Shown: one piece after another, positions 11,201 through 23,654 of the stretch
How positions within the stretch are numbered: position 1 is the stretch's first letter
Layout: every line of letters starts with the position of its first letter
Source: Diploscapter coronatus
Lineage: Eukaryota; Nematoda; Chromadorea; Rhabditida; Rhabditidae
Reading direction: 5' to 3'
NCBI GenBank assembly: GCA_964036155.1
Contig: OZ038422.1
Coordinates: forward strand, 87,629,201-87,693,200
DNA length: 64,000 nucleotides
Translations under genes and position numbers: made by a program
Notes under the pieces: generated by a model
Told to the model about the DNA's origin: nothing
What the model saw: the letters and a program-made list of their open reading frames with translations, nothing else
Database searches by the model: none

Positions 11201-12408
11201 AGAAAGAATGCGAAAAGATTGGATTTTCCCTTACTAATCAGATTTTATCATTTTTATCCGGTTTTAATGATTTTCATATCTTTTTCGTTTGAATAAGTTG
11301 CCCGAAGCTGTAAGGAGCATTTTGGTAGTATTGGTTTGGCAATTGAGCGCATTTACAGTTCCCAAGGCCTGGTTTTAACGGTAAAGCTTTGAAGGCTGCG
11401 AGCACTTTTTTCCCACGAGTGAGCACTTTGTTACCAAACGCTATTTCTCCCCTTTTTTCTTCTTATCCTACACTATTTCTGCTTTGGGAACAAAGTGCTC
11501 ACTTGTGGTAACAAAGTGCTCACTCTTGGTAACAATGTACTCACTGCAAATCTTTGGGAACAAAGTGCTTACTCTTGGTAACAAAGTGCTCACTCGTGGG
11601 AAAAAAGTGCTCGCAGCCAGCTTTGAAGCTTTTGCCGAAGCTTGCCGGCATGAATTTTTTATTTTTCTTTTTTTCCAAATCACATATCTAGTCGTACTCG
11701 GAATATTCTGAAGTGCCCAAAAATGCATGTTTCGTTTTACTCAAGATACAGGCATGTTATCTCCAAAACTACGTTGTACTGCGTCTATACTATAACGTTT
11801 CATAAGGGCGTGGAAGAAGAATTGCACAATTCATGGTGCCTGACCTCATAATCAATAAGAAAGCATACCAGCAATTCACTTATTCTGTAAAAAAACCTTT
11901 TCAAAATTAGCTCGGCGCTTTTTTGTCTCCTTTTCAACGCCAAGAGGGGCGTGGCCTGCGGTCTCTATTTTATGATCATTCAAGTGCTCACCTTAACCTT
12001 GCGACCAGAAGTTGCTTGATTGCATTTTGAATTGGGATAATTTTTCAGAACTGCAACATCAATGAGCAAGCTATCGGTTGGAGGCTGATTGGCTCGCAGC
12101 CATTCTTTGCAGGTCAAACTAACAGTTTCAGTCGAATTTTTCAACTCGCTCGATATTTCTTCCGTCGTTGAGTTGCTGCTTTTCTGGTCAATTATGTAGT
12201 TTAAGAATCGTTCGTGAATATATTCATTATTAACATAAAACATCGCAAAAATTAATAGTGAGAATGCGGTAGAACAATAAAATACAATTCGGCTTATTTC
12301 CAGGTAGTGAAAATTCAAGCCTTTGGCAAATATGGAAAAGCTTCTCATATTTTTCAATATTCCGAGTAAAAATATGACTTTTATTGTGGTTATCAATGTT
12401 CTCAGCAA
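8234..12408 (-). CDS. Fukutin/LicD-like glycan phosphotransferase (type II membrane protein)
   Basis: Probable Golgi type II membrane protein of the nematode fukutin-like (LicD/FKTN) family, whose characterised relatives transfer ribitol-phosphate or phosphocholine to glycans. Substrate here is unknown. Exons (minus): 11992-12408, 10697-10855, 9796-10041, 9502-9601, 9055-9194, 8782-8933, 8639-8714 and 8234-8365, about 473 aa. One membrane helix (FYCSTAFSLLIFAMFYV) lies near residues 43-60. The catalytic-type region reads MYPFLNGGTLLGWYRECS, then HTGDMDIS and IDIFFMYY, both with the acidic residues expected to bind metal. The tail is CSPDKMLEKEYGPKW and YNVKPNGNF. The exon 2/3 junction is the least certain because a MITE (10140-10678) fills that intron. 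A second donor after FSDLEE (about 9019) is also in frame. The first ATG could be replaced by a downstream one before the helix. Confidence 0.85.
10140..10678. mobile_element. MITE in the fukutin-like gene intron
   Basis: The left end GGTGTTCCATAATTATCGAT is mirrored by ATCGATAATTATGGAACATC on the right. A single copy of a related end (GGGTGTTCCATAATTATCTA) occurs at about 48328 in an intron of the mucin-like gene. Its internal 78-codon minus-strand open frame has no recognisable features. Confidence 0.75.
11390..11640. repeat. Short tandem/inverted repeat cluster
   Basis: About six copies of a roughly 20-nt unit, consensus GGTAACAAAGTGCTCACTC, occur here, one or two in inverted orientation around 11405-11440. 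The array lies in the large first intron (10856-11991) of the fukutin-like gene. Opposite-strand open frames across it are repeat artefacts. Confidence 0.6.
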
Positions 12409-12555
12409 GTTATTAGCCTAGTCCAAATAGCAACCAATAATCACAATAATAGGGAACGATAATAATCAAGAATGTGGAAGACTAAGGGGTATATCTTATA
12501 TAGGGTGCTTGGAAGCAGAGATGTTTCGGGAAATATTAGCAATAATATAATTAGA

Positions 12556-13215
12556 GAGCGCAAGCCCCGCCCACTCTGTGAAAAAGTCAAGGAAGGCAAT
12601 TTCGTCTTTTTTTTTCAAAAAATTCTAGAAAATTTGCGAAGTAATTTTTTGCTGCTTTCTTTTCCCACTATTATATATGAACCTAGGGAGCATGTTTGCT
12701 TCAGAAACATGCCCTCGAAACTTGGCCTGAATAAGTCAAAACGTACAGTGAAAACTTCAAATCGTTCGTTTGAGCTTCATAGGCCGTGCTCATCAGCGCT
12801 CATGCTGAATATGAAAGATCATCTTTTACTTGTTATTTTCTGATAGAAAATGTATCGCTTTTCAGCCCGGCGCAGGTCGACGTTGTAAAAAAAAAACCAT
12901 TTTTTGCTGAAATAGCGCAATACAAAGCTATTTGACACTTGTTTCATGGCTTTCTGGACTCAAATTGCAAAGTGTACGTGGCCCATCATTTTGGAAACAA
13001 TAGAAACTCATCGAAACTTCCAAAGTGTTCCAGAAACAAGCAAAGAAATTCAGACAAACGTCCTTACAAAGCCGTTCTCTTTTGAAATAGCCTTTACTCT
13101 GTTGGATGTAAAGGCAGGGCACGCCTTTCGCTTGACGAAGAAAATACGAAAAGGGGTTTTTCGAATATCATCTCCAAAAATTCATATCTTTGATTACACT
13201 GATTCCTTTTTCATG
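12556..13215. repeat. Dispersed repeat (family F)
   Basis: It begins with GCAAGCCCCGCCCACT and includes TTTCTTTTCCCACTATTA and GTCAAAACGTACAGTGAAA. Parts recur at 55322-55520 and 52040-52460. The plus-strand open frames (123 and 94 codons) lack start context and domains. Confidence 0.5.
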
Positions 13216-13989
13216 CGGTTTTTGTTATAAGCTTGTCAACCCCTGCAGATTAATAGAAAAATACTTTTGTGGCTTTGTCTTCACATCAGGAATACCACTT
13301 GCGCTCCCTACATAAATTACCCCAAACAAGAAGTACTCTGAATATTCAAATTTAAGTTAGTTGATCGATTATTTTTAGGGATCGCCAAGCCCCGCCTCTT
13401 TTACTGGATTCAATATTGTCCATAGCTGATAGCCCTTTCAATTATCGCAAATTTTTCTTGTTTTATTTATTTTTAATAGTTGACTGGTACCTACTATACA
13501 ATTCGATATCGCTCTTTCACATGGTGATATCGATTTATTGATTGGGGTGCGAAAAAAGTCCGCAAATGCACATCAAATTACGACAATGCTAATATTTCAA
13601 GTTATAAAAAAGGTACATTTCATTTTTTTTGATGAATCGGTACACCTAGTTGAAATGTACAAAATATGTAAAAATTAGAAAAATTCTGCGTCCCGAAACT
13701 TTTCCCGAGGCAATAATAGATGCTCGCCTTTGCGGTACTGTATCCTGACAAAGGATCACTGAAGTCGTCTAAAAACTTGACTAAAATAAAATTTGATACT
13801 CCCCAATTACGTTATTTAAAAGAAAAAAACGCAGTTTTATCAAAAAATATTTTTAAAATTAATTTCAAAATGACCATTTTTTTGCCTTTACTAAATTGGA
13901 TCACTGTAGGCATATTTTGAAAGGCACATATTTTTTAATTTTATATTTTGATTAGTTGGTCAATTGTCTATCTTCGATGAAAAAATCAG

Positions 13990-14455
13990 AAAAATCCTGC
14001 GGCGCCGAGCTGAGATCTTGATAATTCGCGAAAATATAAAAGGAGCCAGTGCTGAAATGAAGAGAGTGCAGAGAAAAAGATCCTCAAAGGCAGGGAAAAA
14101 AAGGCCTGTTGTAAAGGACGCCCCTTGTAAAGGACGCCCACTTTTTATAGAGCGCTCAACTTTGAAAAGTGGGCGTCCTTTACAAGGGGCGTCCGGGCGT
14201 CCTTTACAACAGGCCGAAAAAAAGGGGAGAGCGAGCGGCAGTGTCTTTTGCAGATAGGCCACGCCCCTTTTCCCTGTCCACGAAAAGGAGCGATTTTTCC
14301 GATTTTTCGCGTTAAATTTTATCATTTTTTTAATCAATGACGTATTTTTTCGGTGGCGATGGTTAGAGGGGCACCTCAGCCCTTGAAAAATGTAGAAAAC
14401 ATAGTACCAGAGTGAATTTGGCAGAATAGTTGGCGGTCCCTAATCATAGTTGACA
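13990..14455. repeat. Dispersed repeat (family G) with a nested perfect hairpin
   Basis: The flanks match 58920-59195 (GACGTATTTTTTCGGTGG, GGTTAGAGGGGCAC, GGCGGTCCCTA). Inside, 14103-14215 is a foldback: GGCCTGTTGTAAAGGACGCC is mirrored by a run ending TTTACAACAGGCC, and CAAGGGGCGTCC also pairs. The 58.9 kb copy lacks the hairpin, so it was inserted or amplified secondarily. Confidence 0.65.
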
Positions 14456-14514
14456 AATAATATCGAATTTAGTTTATTTGGGATAAAAATATTTAGTAAA
14501 GATAATTGAAATTC

Positions 14515-14590
14515 TAAAAGCCAGCCGAAGGCTGGCACTAGAACGACGAGCGAGCAGGCGCGAAGCGCTCGTGAGAGAGTAGTTCTAGTT
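14515..14590 (+). mobile_element. Helitron-like 3' terminus (hairpin then CTAG)
   Basis: GCCAGCCGAAGGCTGGC forms a stem. GCGCGAAGCGC forms a second stem, followed about 20 nt later by CTAG and then T. A related minus-strand copy lies at 49786-49840 and a weaker one at 50878-50932, each also ending CTAG before T. This is the layout of Helitron 3' ends, but no 5' TC end or Rep/helicase gene was found, so the class is a hypothesis. Confidence 0.4.
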
Positions 14591-14599
14591 TATACTATT

Positions 14600-15522
14600 T
14601 AAAAAAAAAAAAAAAAAAGTTTGATAATCCTACTTCCTACTCTCCTACTACTCTTTAGTAAAACCCCTGAGTGTGTTTGTTTGTTTGTTTGTCCAAGCTT
14701 ATATCTGGAGATGTGATCATCCAATTGAGATGGGGTTTGCACCAAAAGGTGCGTAATTTTCCAGTGATGTGCAACGTATAGGTTTTGTTTGGATTTGATG
14801 AGATAATTGGGCAATTAGAAGTGATTTGCCTTTAGCATTTTTGCTCTCTCACCCCCGCATGCTATTTCTTTGTGGGGAGAATGGGCTCTTTATTCTGCGT
14901 GTCTCTGAAAGGAGAGAGAGCTGTTAGCGTACTTGGATGGCCAATTGGATAGCGCGTATGACTTCATGGCGAATACGAGTGAGCATTGGTAGATTCGAGA
15001 GTTCGACTCTCCCTTAGCGAGTCGATTCTTTTTGCAATTTTTATGGATGAAAAGGAACTTGAAATTTTTGAAGACTCAGAAAATGATGTCAATGGGATAA
15101 TTGATAATTGAATGATGACAAAGAAATATTTAAAATGGTTAATTGAAGTTTTTTTTAATTGGATAGTTTTATGATTTGATAGATTTTCAGGAGGAGAGAG
15201 CTATGAAATTAAAAATTTTGATGATGTAAGAGAGTATGAGCATGAAAATGAGAAATGCAATGCATACTAATTTTTAAAATTTTGTCGTGGTGTTAGTGTT
15301 GTTTTGGTTTGGTATCGTTTGGCTTTGCACTTCTGCGAAGCAAGTCCTAGACGAGGGAGGCCGCGAAGCGGCCGACTGAAGTCGAGTTCACTCTTAATTT
15401 CCTTGTGCGCGTAATCAGATATGATTTCGACATTGTCGTATAGTTCCTGCTTATTCGTGTTTCATTTATTTTGTTTCTCTATCGTTTTGAAGAAAAACAC
15501 GACCAATGGAAGATTTGATGAT
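14600..15522. other. Repeat-like region with a degenerate tRNA-like segment
   Basis: A poly(A/T)-adjacent stretch with GTTTGTTTGTTTGTCCAAGC is typical of dispersed repeats. At about 14938-15020, TGGCCAATTGGATAGCGC resembles an A box and GAGAGTTCGACTCTCCC a B box, but the arms do not fold as an intact tRNA. A hairpin GGCCGCGAAGCGGCC lies near 15359. No protein gene is seen. Confidence 0.35.
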
Positions 15523-17510
15523 GTTACTCATCATTAACAGGGAAAATAGACTAAAATTAGAGAATAAAGAAAAAAGTTGAAAAAACAACGAGAGCTTTCC
15601 GAAACGATGCATTTCTTATGAATAAAAACTTATTATTGGGGAACTATTGACAAGACGGAACTTAATCTCAATCGATCTATTTTGGAATATTCATCGAAAT
15701 TCATCATTTCCTTCCGGAATCATTGCAACAGATGAATAATCAATTTGTGTAAAACTATTTTTGAAAAAAAACGATAGAAATTAATCAGCTTTTAATGAAA
15801 TTATTTCCTCAATTTTAAAATCGCGTCGATTAGCGGAAGTTAAAAATTTATTTGTTAAGATATTATTTTACATAAAACAAATTGTTGTCTAAAGTGGGTA
15901 ATTTAATGTTATATTTATAGTTATAACTTAGGGTAAACTGATCATTTCATTATATACGCTGATAACTAGTCATGCTTGAAAAACTGGTAATGAAAGATCG
16001 AGCATTTGATGAGCATGATAATTATAAATAAATAAACCATATTTACAGTTTTATTTAATTGTACTTGCAAAATTAAAAGAAAGAAACTTCTACTGTGGTA
16101 TTAAAATACTTATTGAAAGAAATTTTCATTATATTAGGTAAAATTTGTGATATCTTATGGGCATTCATTTCAAATTAGAATCTATAGCTTAACAGTAAAT
16201 TCCATCAGTTTGAAAAAAAATCATACAATTTGTATACATAGCAGAGGACAAAAGTATCCGGCCACCCATGAAAATCTGAGTACCTAGTTTTGACATTTGT
16301 GCTGATCCAATCCAATTATAACTGGGCAATCTTTCAGTGCTTGTTAGCCACTTTATTTGTGCCAAATTTCATTCTGAGTGGATCATCACATGTCAAAACC
16401 AGGCGCTCGAAATTTCATAGGCGACCAGATACTTTTATCCGCTATCAGGGCTGTTGGCAAAGTGCAAATTCGTATCAAGTATAAGATGTGCAATATCATA
16501 ATCACTTTTAGTCCTTTCATGCTTTATCATGTGATGAGTGTTTACAAAATTCATCAACGAGTTCTTTGTCGACAGCTCTGTCCGCTACTTTAACATCTTT
16601 CATCATGTTTTTTTTTTTAAATCTTTGCCTGTATTCATAAACACAGTAATTGAAGTTCACAGAAGTGCTTCACTCTAAAGTACTGCATGTCAGAAATAAA
16701 ATTGTATTGGATATTATCAGACGGATTGGCATTTTTATTTTCAAATCTTTTACGTCCTAACATCTAAAATCTTCCAAAATATTTAATGTTCTTCCATGAT
16801 CGATGTTAAAATTAACTTCCGGGAGCCCAAATGCCAGAACAAATTTCTTAATTCTACTTCCTTTTCTGAATGTTATTATATTTTCTAGAATCTCTCTAGT
16901 CACGAAGAAAAATCAGAAGAATAAACAACATTTACAGCTCAGCCATGTTCATTCACTACTTGACGTAGCCAAATTGAAAGGTCCACATAACCATCTACTT
17001 CCTCGGCATATAAATGATCATTTGAAACATTTTTTGTAAGACCATTTTTAAAAGCCATTCCACGAATAACTGTAACAAGGGTCCGGATAACTGCAAAAGT
17101 GTGTCGGATCCGAACCAAACTTATATGGTGAATACACCCATGGACCCTAATCACAAAAATTAGGTTTTTAGGCCCTGCTCCCAAAAGTGGACGGGGCTAG
17201 GTGGGGGTCAAAGTTGAGCATTTTCACGATTTTACACCCCTCAGGGGGTACGAAGAAAACTTTTGCTATAAAGGGTTTTCGAAAAATTTAAAAAGGATGA
17301 ACATGGTCATGAAATGTACTTTCTAAAAATATATTGGTTTAGGGGGATCAGCCACTTGCTGGATATGGGAGGGGGTCCCAAGGCTAAAAGCGTCAAAAAT
17401 GGCTGTTTCAAAAACATGCATATTTTGCACAATCGATTTTCCTGAAAAAGTTTAGGAGAAGTTCCGAAAATCTAATGCTATATTCGGATTCTACGCATCA
17501 AATTACCCCA
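15523..17510. repeat. Left arm of a 2 kb inverted repeat
   Basis: This arm is near-identical, in inverse orientation, to 28860-30870. Matching landmarks are CTTTCCGAAACGATGCATTT (15594 and inverted near 30785), TCGCGTCGATTAGCGGAAGT (about 15821 and 30560) and AACTTCCGGGAGCCCAAATG (about 16813 and 29570). Similarity stops abruptly at about 15523/30870. The innermost 430 bp belong to dispersed family A. I see no direct target-site duplication and no transposase reading frame. Confidence 0.85.
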
Positions 17511-18890
17511 AAATCAGTTCTAAAAGCATAAGTTAGGGCGGACATTTTTTAGAAAAATTAATCAAATGAGTGTGGCCTGAGGGTCGAATTTTACAAAATC
17601 GGTCGGAAAAATTCAAACGATACACTAATCGATAGCCCTTGAAAAACTGAGCAACTTTTGTGAAGACACCTCATGGTTATCTATTATGGTATGGGAGTGG
17701 TACCTCAAAAACCTAAATTTAATATCAATTTTCAAGAAAATGATACGAGGATATTTTCATAGATAGTCTACCAAAGTTTGGGCTCAAATTGACACTAGAG
17801 ATATCCGTTATTTATTCCCATTCAAATTGGAGTCGAACAACACTAAACATAGTATTGTACCAAATGGTAGTGACCCATATAGTCAAGTTACCATTTGGTA
17901 AATAAGACCCATCATGTTATATATCAGGCAAAAGCCCTTATCGAGCTGAGTAATATGCTGAAAATCACTTGCTGAAACTGATAGAAATGAACTCGGGTAT
18001 TACTCTCCAGTCAATTTCGAGTCGATTGATATTCATTTTTATAGCACACCACTCTGGTACCATATGGGTACTATACCATGAATCCATATGACAGTATGAT
18101 AAAGTGATAGCACGGTACTCTAGCAAGCAAAAATGAAGTATTGTCCTTAATTTGCTATATTCCGAAGAGATTTTTCGAATTCATTTGATTTTCGAAAAGC
18201 TATGAATTGTTGAGAAAATTTGTGTCATTTTCATAGTTAGATCCATTCAAACTGCTATACCATACATACCACAATAGATAATCATGAGGTGCCTTCGCAA
18301 AAGTTGCTCAACTCGACGAGCTCTTTCGAATGATACTCAATTCGACCTATTTTGGTGCAATTTTGCAATTTCGACCTACTGGCTGGCAATATTTAAGCTT
18401 GATTATCCGAAAAATACCCACCTAGATTTTTTATTTTTTTCATGATTTATATCCAGAATTTTTCTAGCGTGATTATTTTTGCGGCGATAGAACATTTTTG
18501 TCGCGAAAAACGCATTTTTCTGCAAAAAATCTAGATGGAAAACTCGAATTTTCGACATTTCGATCACTTGTTGGGGCGAACAAGTAATTTTTCGAGCAAC
18601 CTAATTTCACATCTGAAGACCCGTTCGATTCTCTTCTCAACAAGCTATCAACCATCGAAAATGATCAAGAAATAAAGAAATTTTCTTTATACTATTTGAT
18701 AGGGTCAATTTTGACCAAATTCTCGATTTTCAAGAGGGCGTGGCTCAACCCACAAAAGGGGCGGAGCCTAAAATGTATATTTTTGGAATCAGCGTTCAAA
18801 ACTCTATCACCCTATATGGTTTGTTTTTGAATTCTAGATATTTTTTCCAAATGCGGACAGTTGTTTGAGTCTTACACGGAATGCCACTTA
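17083..18890. mobile_element. Family A element (copy 3, long)
   Basis: The left end is nearly identical to 28129-28400, in the same orientation (AAAAGTGTGTCGGATCCGAA). The interior 18000-18330 matches 28410-28780 (CATATGGGTACTATACCATG). The right end carries CGGACAGTTGTTTGAGTCTT, like the right end of the copy at 728-1235. It lies upstream of the GT14 gene and may contribute promoter sequence. Confidence 0.65.
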
Positions 18891-19056
18891 AATATCAATT
18901 AAGTGAGCACAATCAAATATTCAAAGGCAGAGAAATGACTAATACATTTTGAACATTAATCAAGTGTAATTTTAGCAATTTAAAGGATTCGACTTATAAT
19001 AATTTGGATATTTACTAAATTTATTACAGCAAAGTTTGGTCGAATTTTATATTACA

Positions 19057-22000
19057 ATGAATAACCAGAGATGTGGATATTTCAAACAGTTTCATGCTAC
19101 AACTCGACTAACATCAATTATCCGTCCGAGTAATTTATTGAAATTCTGCTTCTGTGTTCTGCCAACGGCTTTGATCCTTCTACTTTATGGAAATACAAAA
19201 TTTTATCTCAAAGGTAATCATCAAATAAAAATAATTATAAAAAAATATAACTTTCAACTGAAAATATTTTGTATAGCTTGATATTGAGTTTATCTTGATA
19301 GTTGGAAAATTCTTGTAGTTTTATATTTCATTCAAGTTTTAAATAATTTAAACCTTCTATCTCACATAGATGCAGGCATTGAAGTTTCGAATCCTCTAAG
19401 TTAAAATTATTCTTTTTCCGTACTTTATGATATTTTAGAAACTCGTTATTTGGATTTTAAAAATTCTATCTTACCAAAAGCCAATGATATTCTGTCAAAT
19501 GAGAGTAAAACTCATATCATGGAAGGTGTTATCGATAGAGAGCAGTTACAATCAAGTGTGAAGATAAAAAAGTTGGAAACTTTAAGATCAGATTACGAGA
19601 AACAAGCCAATGAGGTAATTCGTACTCATATTGTGACGCATATTGAAAGCTAATGAAATAGATTTTCGTTAAATATCCTAATCCTAACTGTTAGGATTAG
19701 GTTATCAGAAACAGTCTGTCCCACATTCTTATTTCTTCAACTCCGCATCGCCGTTCTTCGGTGTTCCCTAGAGGCGAGTAAAGTATTTTTTGAGGATTTA
19801 AAATTATGTTGAAGCGAGGATATTTTAGCTAGTAGCACGCAAAAATGGAAGATCTATGGGGTTACTTAGCGCGTGAAATCAGCAATTCGGAAAGGTCGCA
19901 GCTTGGCGAGATAGTAGCCAAAAGCGAGAGAACGTTTCTCTACACTCTCCTCATCCTTAGCCCTATTTCGTCAAGCTGCGATCTTTCCGAATGGCCCGTG
20001 AAATCTATAAAAACATGCGTCAATTTTCGACTTTCTCAGCTTAAGGTTGCGATTTTGAAAGCATGAGACAATATCCTTGATTCTCTCATCAAGAATCTCA
20101 TTGACTCCATGAAAAGTCCAATTTTCCCTGTAGTTCAGAAAAAAACGGCAACCCCATCCCCTATTAAAGATCTTAAAATCTCAAAATCCGATGATTCCTA
20201 TGGAATAAATATCTTTTTTAAAAAGAAATAAGTGGGACAGAGTGTATATTCGAATTTCATGTTTTTGAGCAGCGCCTAGACAAATGTTTTTTTTTTGAAA
20301 TACTGAATAAAATATTTATTACCGATCTTAGTTCACAGATTAGGAGACTTACGAAGATTATTTTTTAAATCGAACCCAAATCCACTTATTTGAACATATT
20401 TCGTGTATATTTTTAAATCGGCTAATTTAGCGTAAGAAATGGTTTTTTCGACGTCGTCCTGAAACTCAACATGTCAATTGTGGTCGTATTTTGGCAAATG
20501 ACAAAGTAAACTTCGAAAAAATACGTTTTTTTTTCCTTTTTTTTTTTTTAAATATTGCTTTAGAATTATATGAAAAAATTCGGTGGAAAGAATCGTATAC
20601 AAATTAAATCGTTAGCCAAGATCAATATGAGTTGCAAGTGAATTTTTTTTCCGTAATTAGTTTCAAACTAGAATCAGGAATGCCAACAGATATACCTGTT
20701 GGTATTCCTGATTATAATAAACTCAGGGAACTTCGTAAGAGAGTCCTACCACCGAAGATACCGAGAAAATTGAAATTCGGAGTGTCCTTCGCAAAAGTTG
20801 TTTACAAAGTGAGTTATAAAATCTTGTAATCTTGTAGAAAATTAAGAATAATTTCAAACTCTAGCAATGAATCATTGCAATTTCCATAAACTTCCTTTGA
20901 AAATCTTTGTCTTCTAAAAGAGCAATTGCAGGACTACGAATTAATTGAAGATGAGCTGCGTTCTTCTTTCCATCCACAAAATTCGTTCTGCTTTGCAATC
21001 GACAAGAAATCATCGTCAGTTTTTAAAAATCAGATTCGGCAACTTTCTACCTGCTTTTCTAATGTCTACATTTCGACTGGTAGTGAGAAATTAACAAACT
21101 AATAAAGTTAGATTAATATTCAGAAGAGTATGAAGTGAATAGCGGAGGTCTTAATATGAATAACGCTCATTATGACTGCATGCAGATTCTTTCGAAGAAG
21201 AATACCATGTGGAAGTACATCGTTCTAATGCAGGTTCAAATTTGTTACTTCAACTTGCTCCATCTTGACATAATCATTCAGTATCTTATTTAGATAATAT
21301 TCAGAATCACGATATCGTCTCTAAATCCGTCTATGAAATGGTTGAAGTGTTCGATATTTTTGGTGGCTCTAACGACGTTGAAATAACCAAAATGCCAGAA
21401 TCCAGAATTAATCAAAGCTTTGTGTGGAATGCCAAAAATGTCATGCTTTTCAAGGATGGTTAGTTGTGTTTTTTTATCAGCTACTACTAAAACACGATAT
21501 AATAAACCACATGTGTACGTACGAAAACGACGATTAAAATATTCCAATCATAGAAATTGTAGAGTCGAAGATTCCTGTGGAAATTCTGAATCGGAATTTT
21601 TCGTGGGGAAAAGGATCTACGAGTGTCTCATTGTCGAGAGCTGCAGTCGAATGGCTCGTACAAACTGTCGACTTGAGTTTTCTAATCAAAAAGATTGATG
21701 CTAACGTAAACTAATTGCCAATTTTTCGTCAATATTATTTATTGGATAATTTAGGGATTTGGCTCAGACGAAGAGCTTTGGCAAATGCTGCAAATTAGCG
21801 ATTTTCTCGGAATGCCTGGTCATTTCACGGACAAGTGTCTACAAGAAGGAAAACATACGGACTACATTACGAGGTTATTCATTACTCTTATGGAATATTG
21901 TTGCGACTGTTAGTGTCACTGTTGTGTTGTGTTACTTCTAATGACTTCTACAGTGTGCAATGATCACGTGTGTAAGGTTCGAAGGGTTTATTGTCAATAT

Positions 22001-23428
22001 AGCTGTTAGGCTAAAATCTATTAGGATCCATGTCGGGTAGAGTTTAGCTACGGGTTACCTTTGCAGAGTAGAGGAGAGCCTATTAGGCTAGCATAAGACG
22101 GGTCGACAGGAAGACCAGGAATAAGGGTGAAAGGCGCTTACAAGAGACTCTCTAAAAGATTCGAGCATGAATAGAGCCAAAAATTTGGGCATTACGGTCT
22201 TCGACCACGAGAAATTCGAATCTAAAGTCGATTTCGCGGGAGGGTTTGTAGTAAGGCCTGTATGCTAATTTCGGATCCGACGTTCGAACTCGACACCCGT
22301 GCATCTTAAGTCCCCAAGTACGAGTTTCAAATAGATAGTGTTCGTCGAGTTGGATAGATAGGTACTGATTTTGATCCAGAAAATTTAAATAAAATTTTTC
22401 CTTTGTAAAAAACGAAATTTTTATTCTAAACTGATACAGTACTGTAACTTGGGGTGTGCCAGTTGACTTTTATTGCAGCTTATGAAAATTCATGTCTAGA
22501 CGCACATTTTACGTCCAAACACAACCCATTTTAAGTTGCAATTTTATCAATCCATAATAAACGTTTGTCCCTTTGAAGAGAAATCTTTTAGCACTTCTAT
22601 TCTGTATTGTTTAAAATATTCAATAATAATAATTACTGTTCATTACTTAGCTCTTAAAATTCAGAATGGCCCAATGGAAATATGAAGGGCCTCAAGCCTG
22701 CGCATCTGGTGTAAACCGTCATGTCGTGTGCCTGCTGGGCGTTGAGGATATTCCAATTTTAGCTGCCTTTCCCAATATTCTGGCTAACAAAGTAATTGAT
22801 ACAATTTACTTTACCGCTTATTGATGATGACAATTCACAAATTAAAGTGCTAATAACGTTAATTATTCACCATGAAAATGCTGCCCAGTTTTTATTCCAT
22901 TTAGAACAGAAAATATTTTCATGATAAAATTACCTTTCCGGATGATAATATGACAATCTGAATTTCTCACTCTCATTTTCTTTTTTAAAAAATAATTCAT
23001 ATTGTTTATGGGTTTAGATGATGCCAGAATTCGACATGGCTGCAATTGATTGTTGGCACGAAGTAATCTTCAATCGAACTTATTTGAATCAAAATGACCA
23101 CCCAATCGAAAGGGCCTACTATGAAAATATGGTCAATGTAAACTAAATAATTTTTATAGAACTGCTATCTTTAATTTGGCTCATAGAAAAAGATACCGGG
23201 ACACCAATTAGAAAAAGACCACCTTTTCTAAGAAATAGTATGAGAAAGCAAGAGAAGAAAAGAAAAAAGCCGGTGTCTTTTTCTAACTGATGTCCCGGTG
23301 TCCTGGTGTCTTTTTCTAAGAGCCCTTTAATTTAGGTACTCTTTCACAAGCATAACAATGATTCAAACTACAAACTAAAATGCGATCCAGATTACACAGG
23401 TTGGCAGAAAAGAGTTTATCCTGTCTGA
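19057..23428 (+). CDS. Core-2/I-branching enzyme (GT14 glycosyltransferase)
   Basis: Probable Golgi beta-1,6-N-acetylglucosaminyltransferase of the core-2/I-branching (GT14) family, which branches O-glycans or polylactosamine. Twelve exons join with all phases closed, giving about 516 aa: 19057-19213, 19439-19614, 20564-20610, 20661-20808, 20932-21079, 21124-21233, 21305-21458, 21554-21705, 21755-21873, 22665-22791, 23018-23137 and 23336-23428. A type II membrane helix (FCFCVLPTALILLLYG) lies near residues 29-45. Family motifs in order: FCFAIDKKS, CFSNVYIS, NSGGLNMNNAHYDCM, W-KYIVLMQ, NHDIVSK, SLSRAAVEW, FGSDEELW, MPGHF, ACASGVNRHVVCLLGVEDI, ILANK and CWHEVIFNRT. It ends KRVYPV-stop. An acceptor-like TTACAG at 19024-19029 precedes the start. 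Introns carry foldbacks at 19713-20243 and 23188-23322. No disabling change is seen. The acceptor sugar cannot be inferred. Confidence 0.92.
19713..20243. mobile_element. TIR element in a GT14 intron
   Basis: AGTCTGTCCCACATTCTTAT on the left is mirrored by AAGAAATAAGTGGGACAGAG on the right. An inner pair (GGAAAGGTCGCAGCTTG / CAAGCTGCGATCTTTCC) flanks 19895-19996. Inserted cleanly in the intron between exons 2 and 3. Confidence 0.75.
21874..22664. other. Long GT14 intron, contents unidentified
   Basis: This 791-nt intron between exons 9 and 10 includes a stretch (21960-22320) of more even base composition with repeated CTATTAGG words. It differs from the surrounding AT-rich intron and has no recognised coding or RNA signature. 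It is possibly an old insertion. Confidence 0.4.
23188..23322. repeat. Foldback in a GT14 intron
   Basis: AAAAAGATACCGGGACACCA is mirrored near the right end by GATGTCCCGGTGTC and TGGTGTCTTTTTCTA, with a purine-rich centre. Intronic, between exons 11 and 12. Confidence 0.7.
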
Positions 23429-23654
23429 AGTAATCTGTAGCTTCAAAAAGAATTTAAAGAATTGAGGATAGAATTAATGATCTCAATGGTATGCATAAAA
23501 ATTAGAATACTTTCTAATTTTATTTCAATTTTAATTGTATAGTTAGCCAAAATAAACGAATAATAGATGCTGTAATTTACTTTAGGACTAATTAAGAAAA
23601 AATCGCTTAAACCCGTTGTTTTTTTTTACCATAGACATATCTTCTTGTTTAAGA

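Noticed and set aside
11390..11640. CRISPR-like array
   Set aside because: The roughly 20-nt units are near-contiguous, not separated by unique spacers of constant length, partly inverted, and lie in a eukaryotic intron.
13964..14337. Opposed 97- and 125-codon frames as small genes
   Set aside because: They are generated by the 14103-14215 hairpin and the family G repeat. The second family G copy does not preserve them.
14938..15020. Functional tRNA gene
   Set aside because: A-box and B-box-like words are present, but the acceptor and anticodon arms do not pair as in a tRNA and the T-stem has a mismatch. A tRNA-derived repeat is more likely.
16290..16593. Open frames in the inverted-repeat arms as a transposase or small gene
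   Set aside because: The frames at 16290-16593 and 29801-30106 are under 105 codons, lack domains, and are broken at different places in the two arms.
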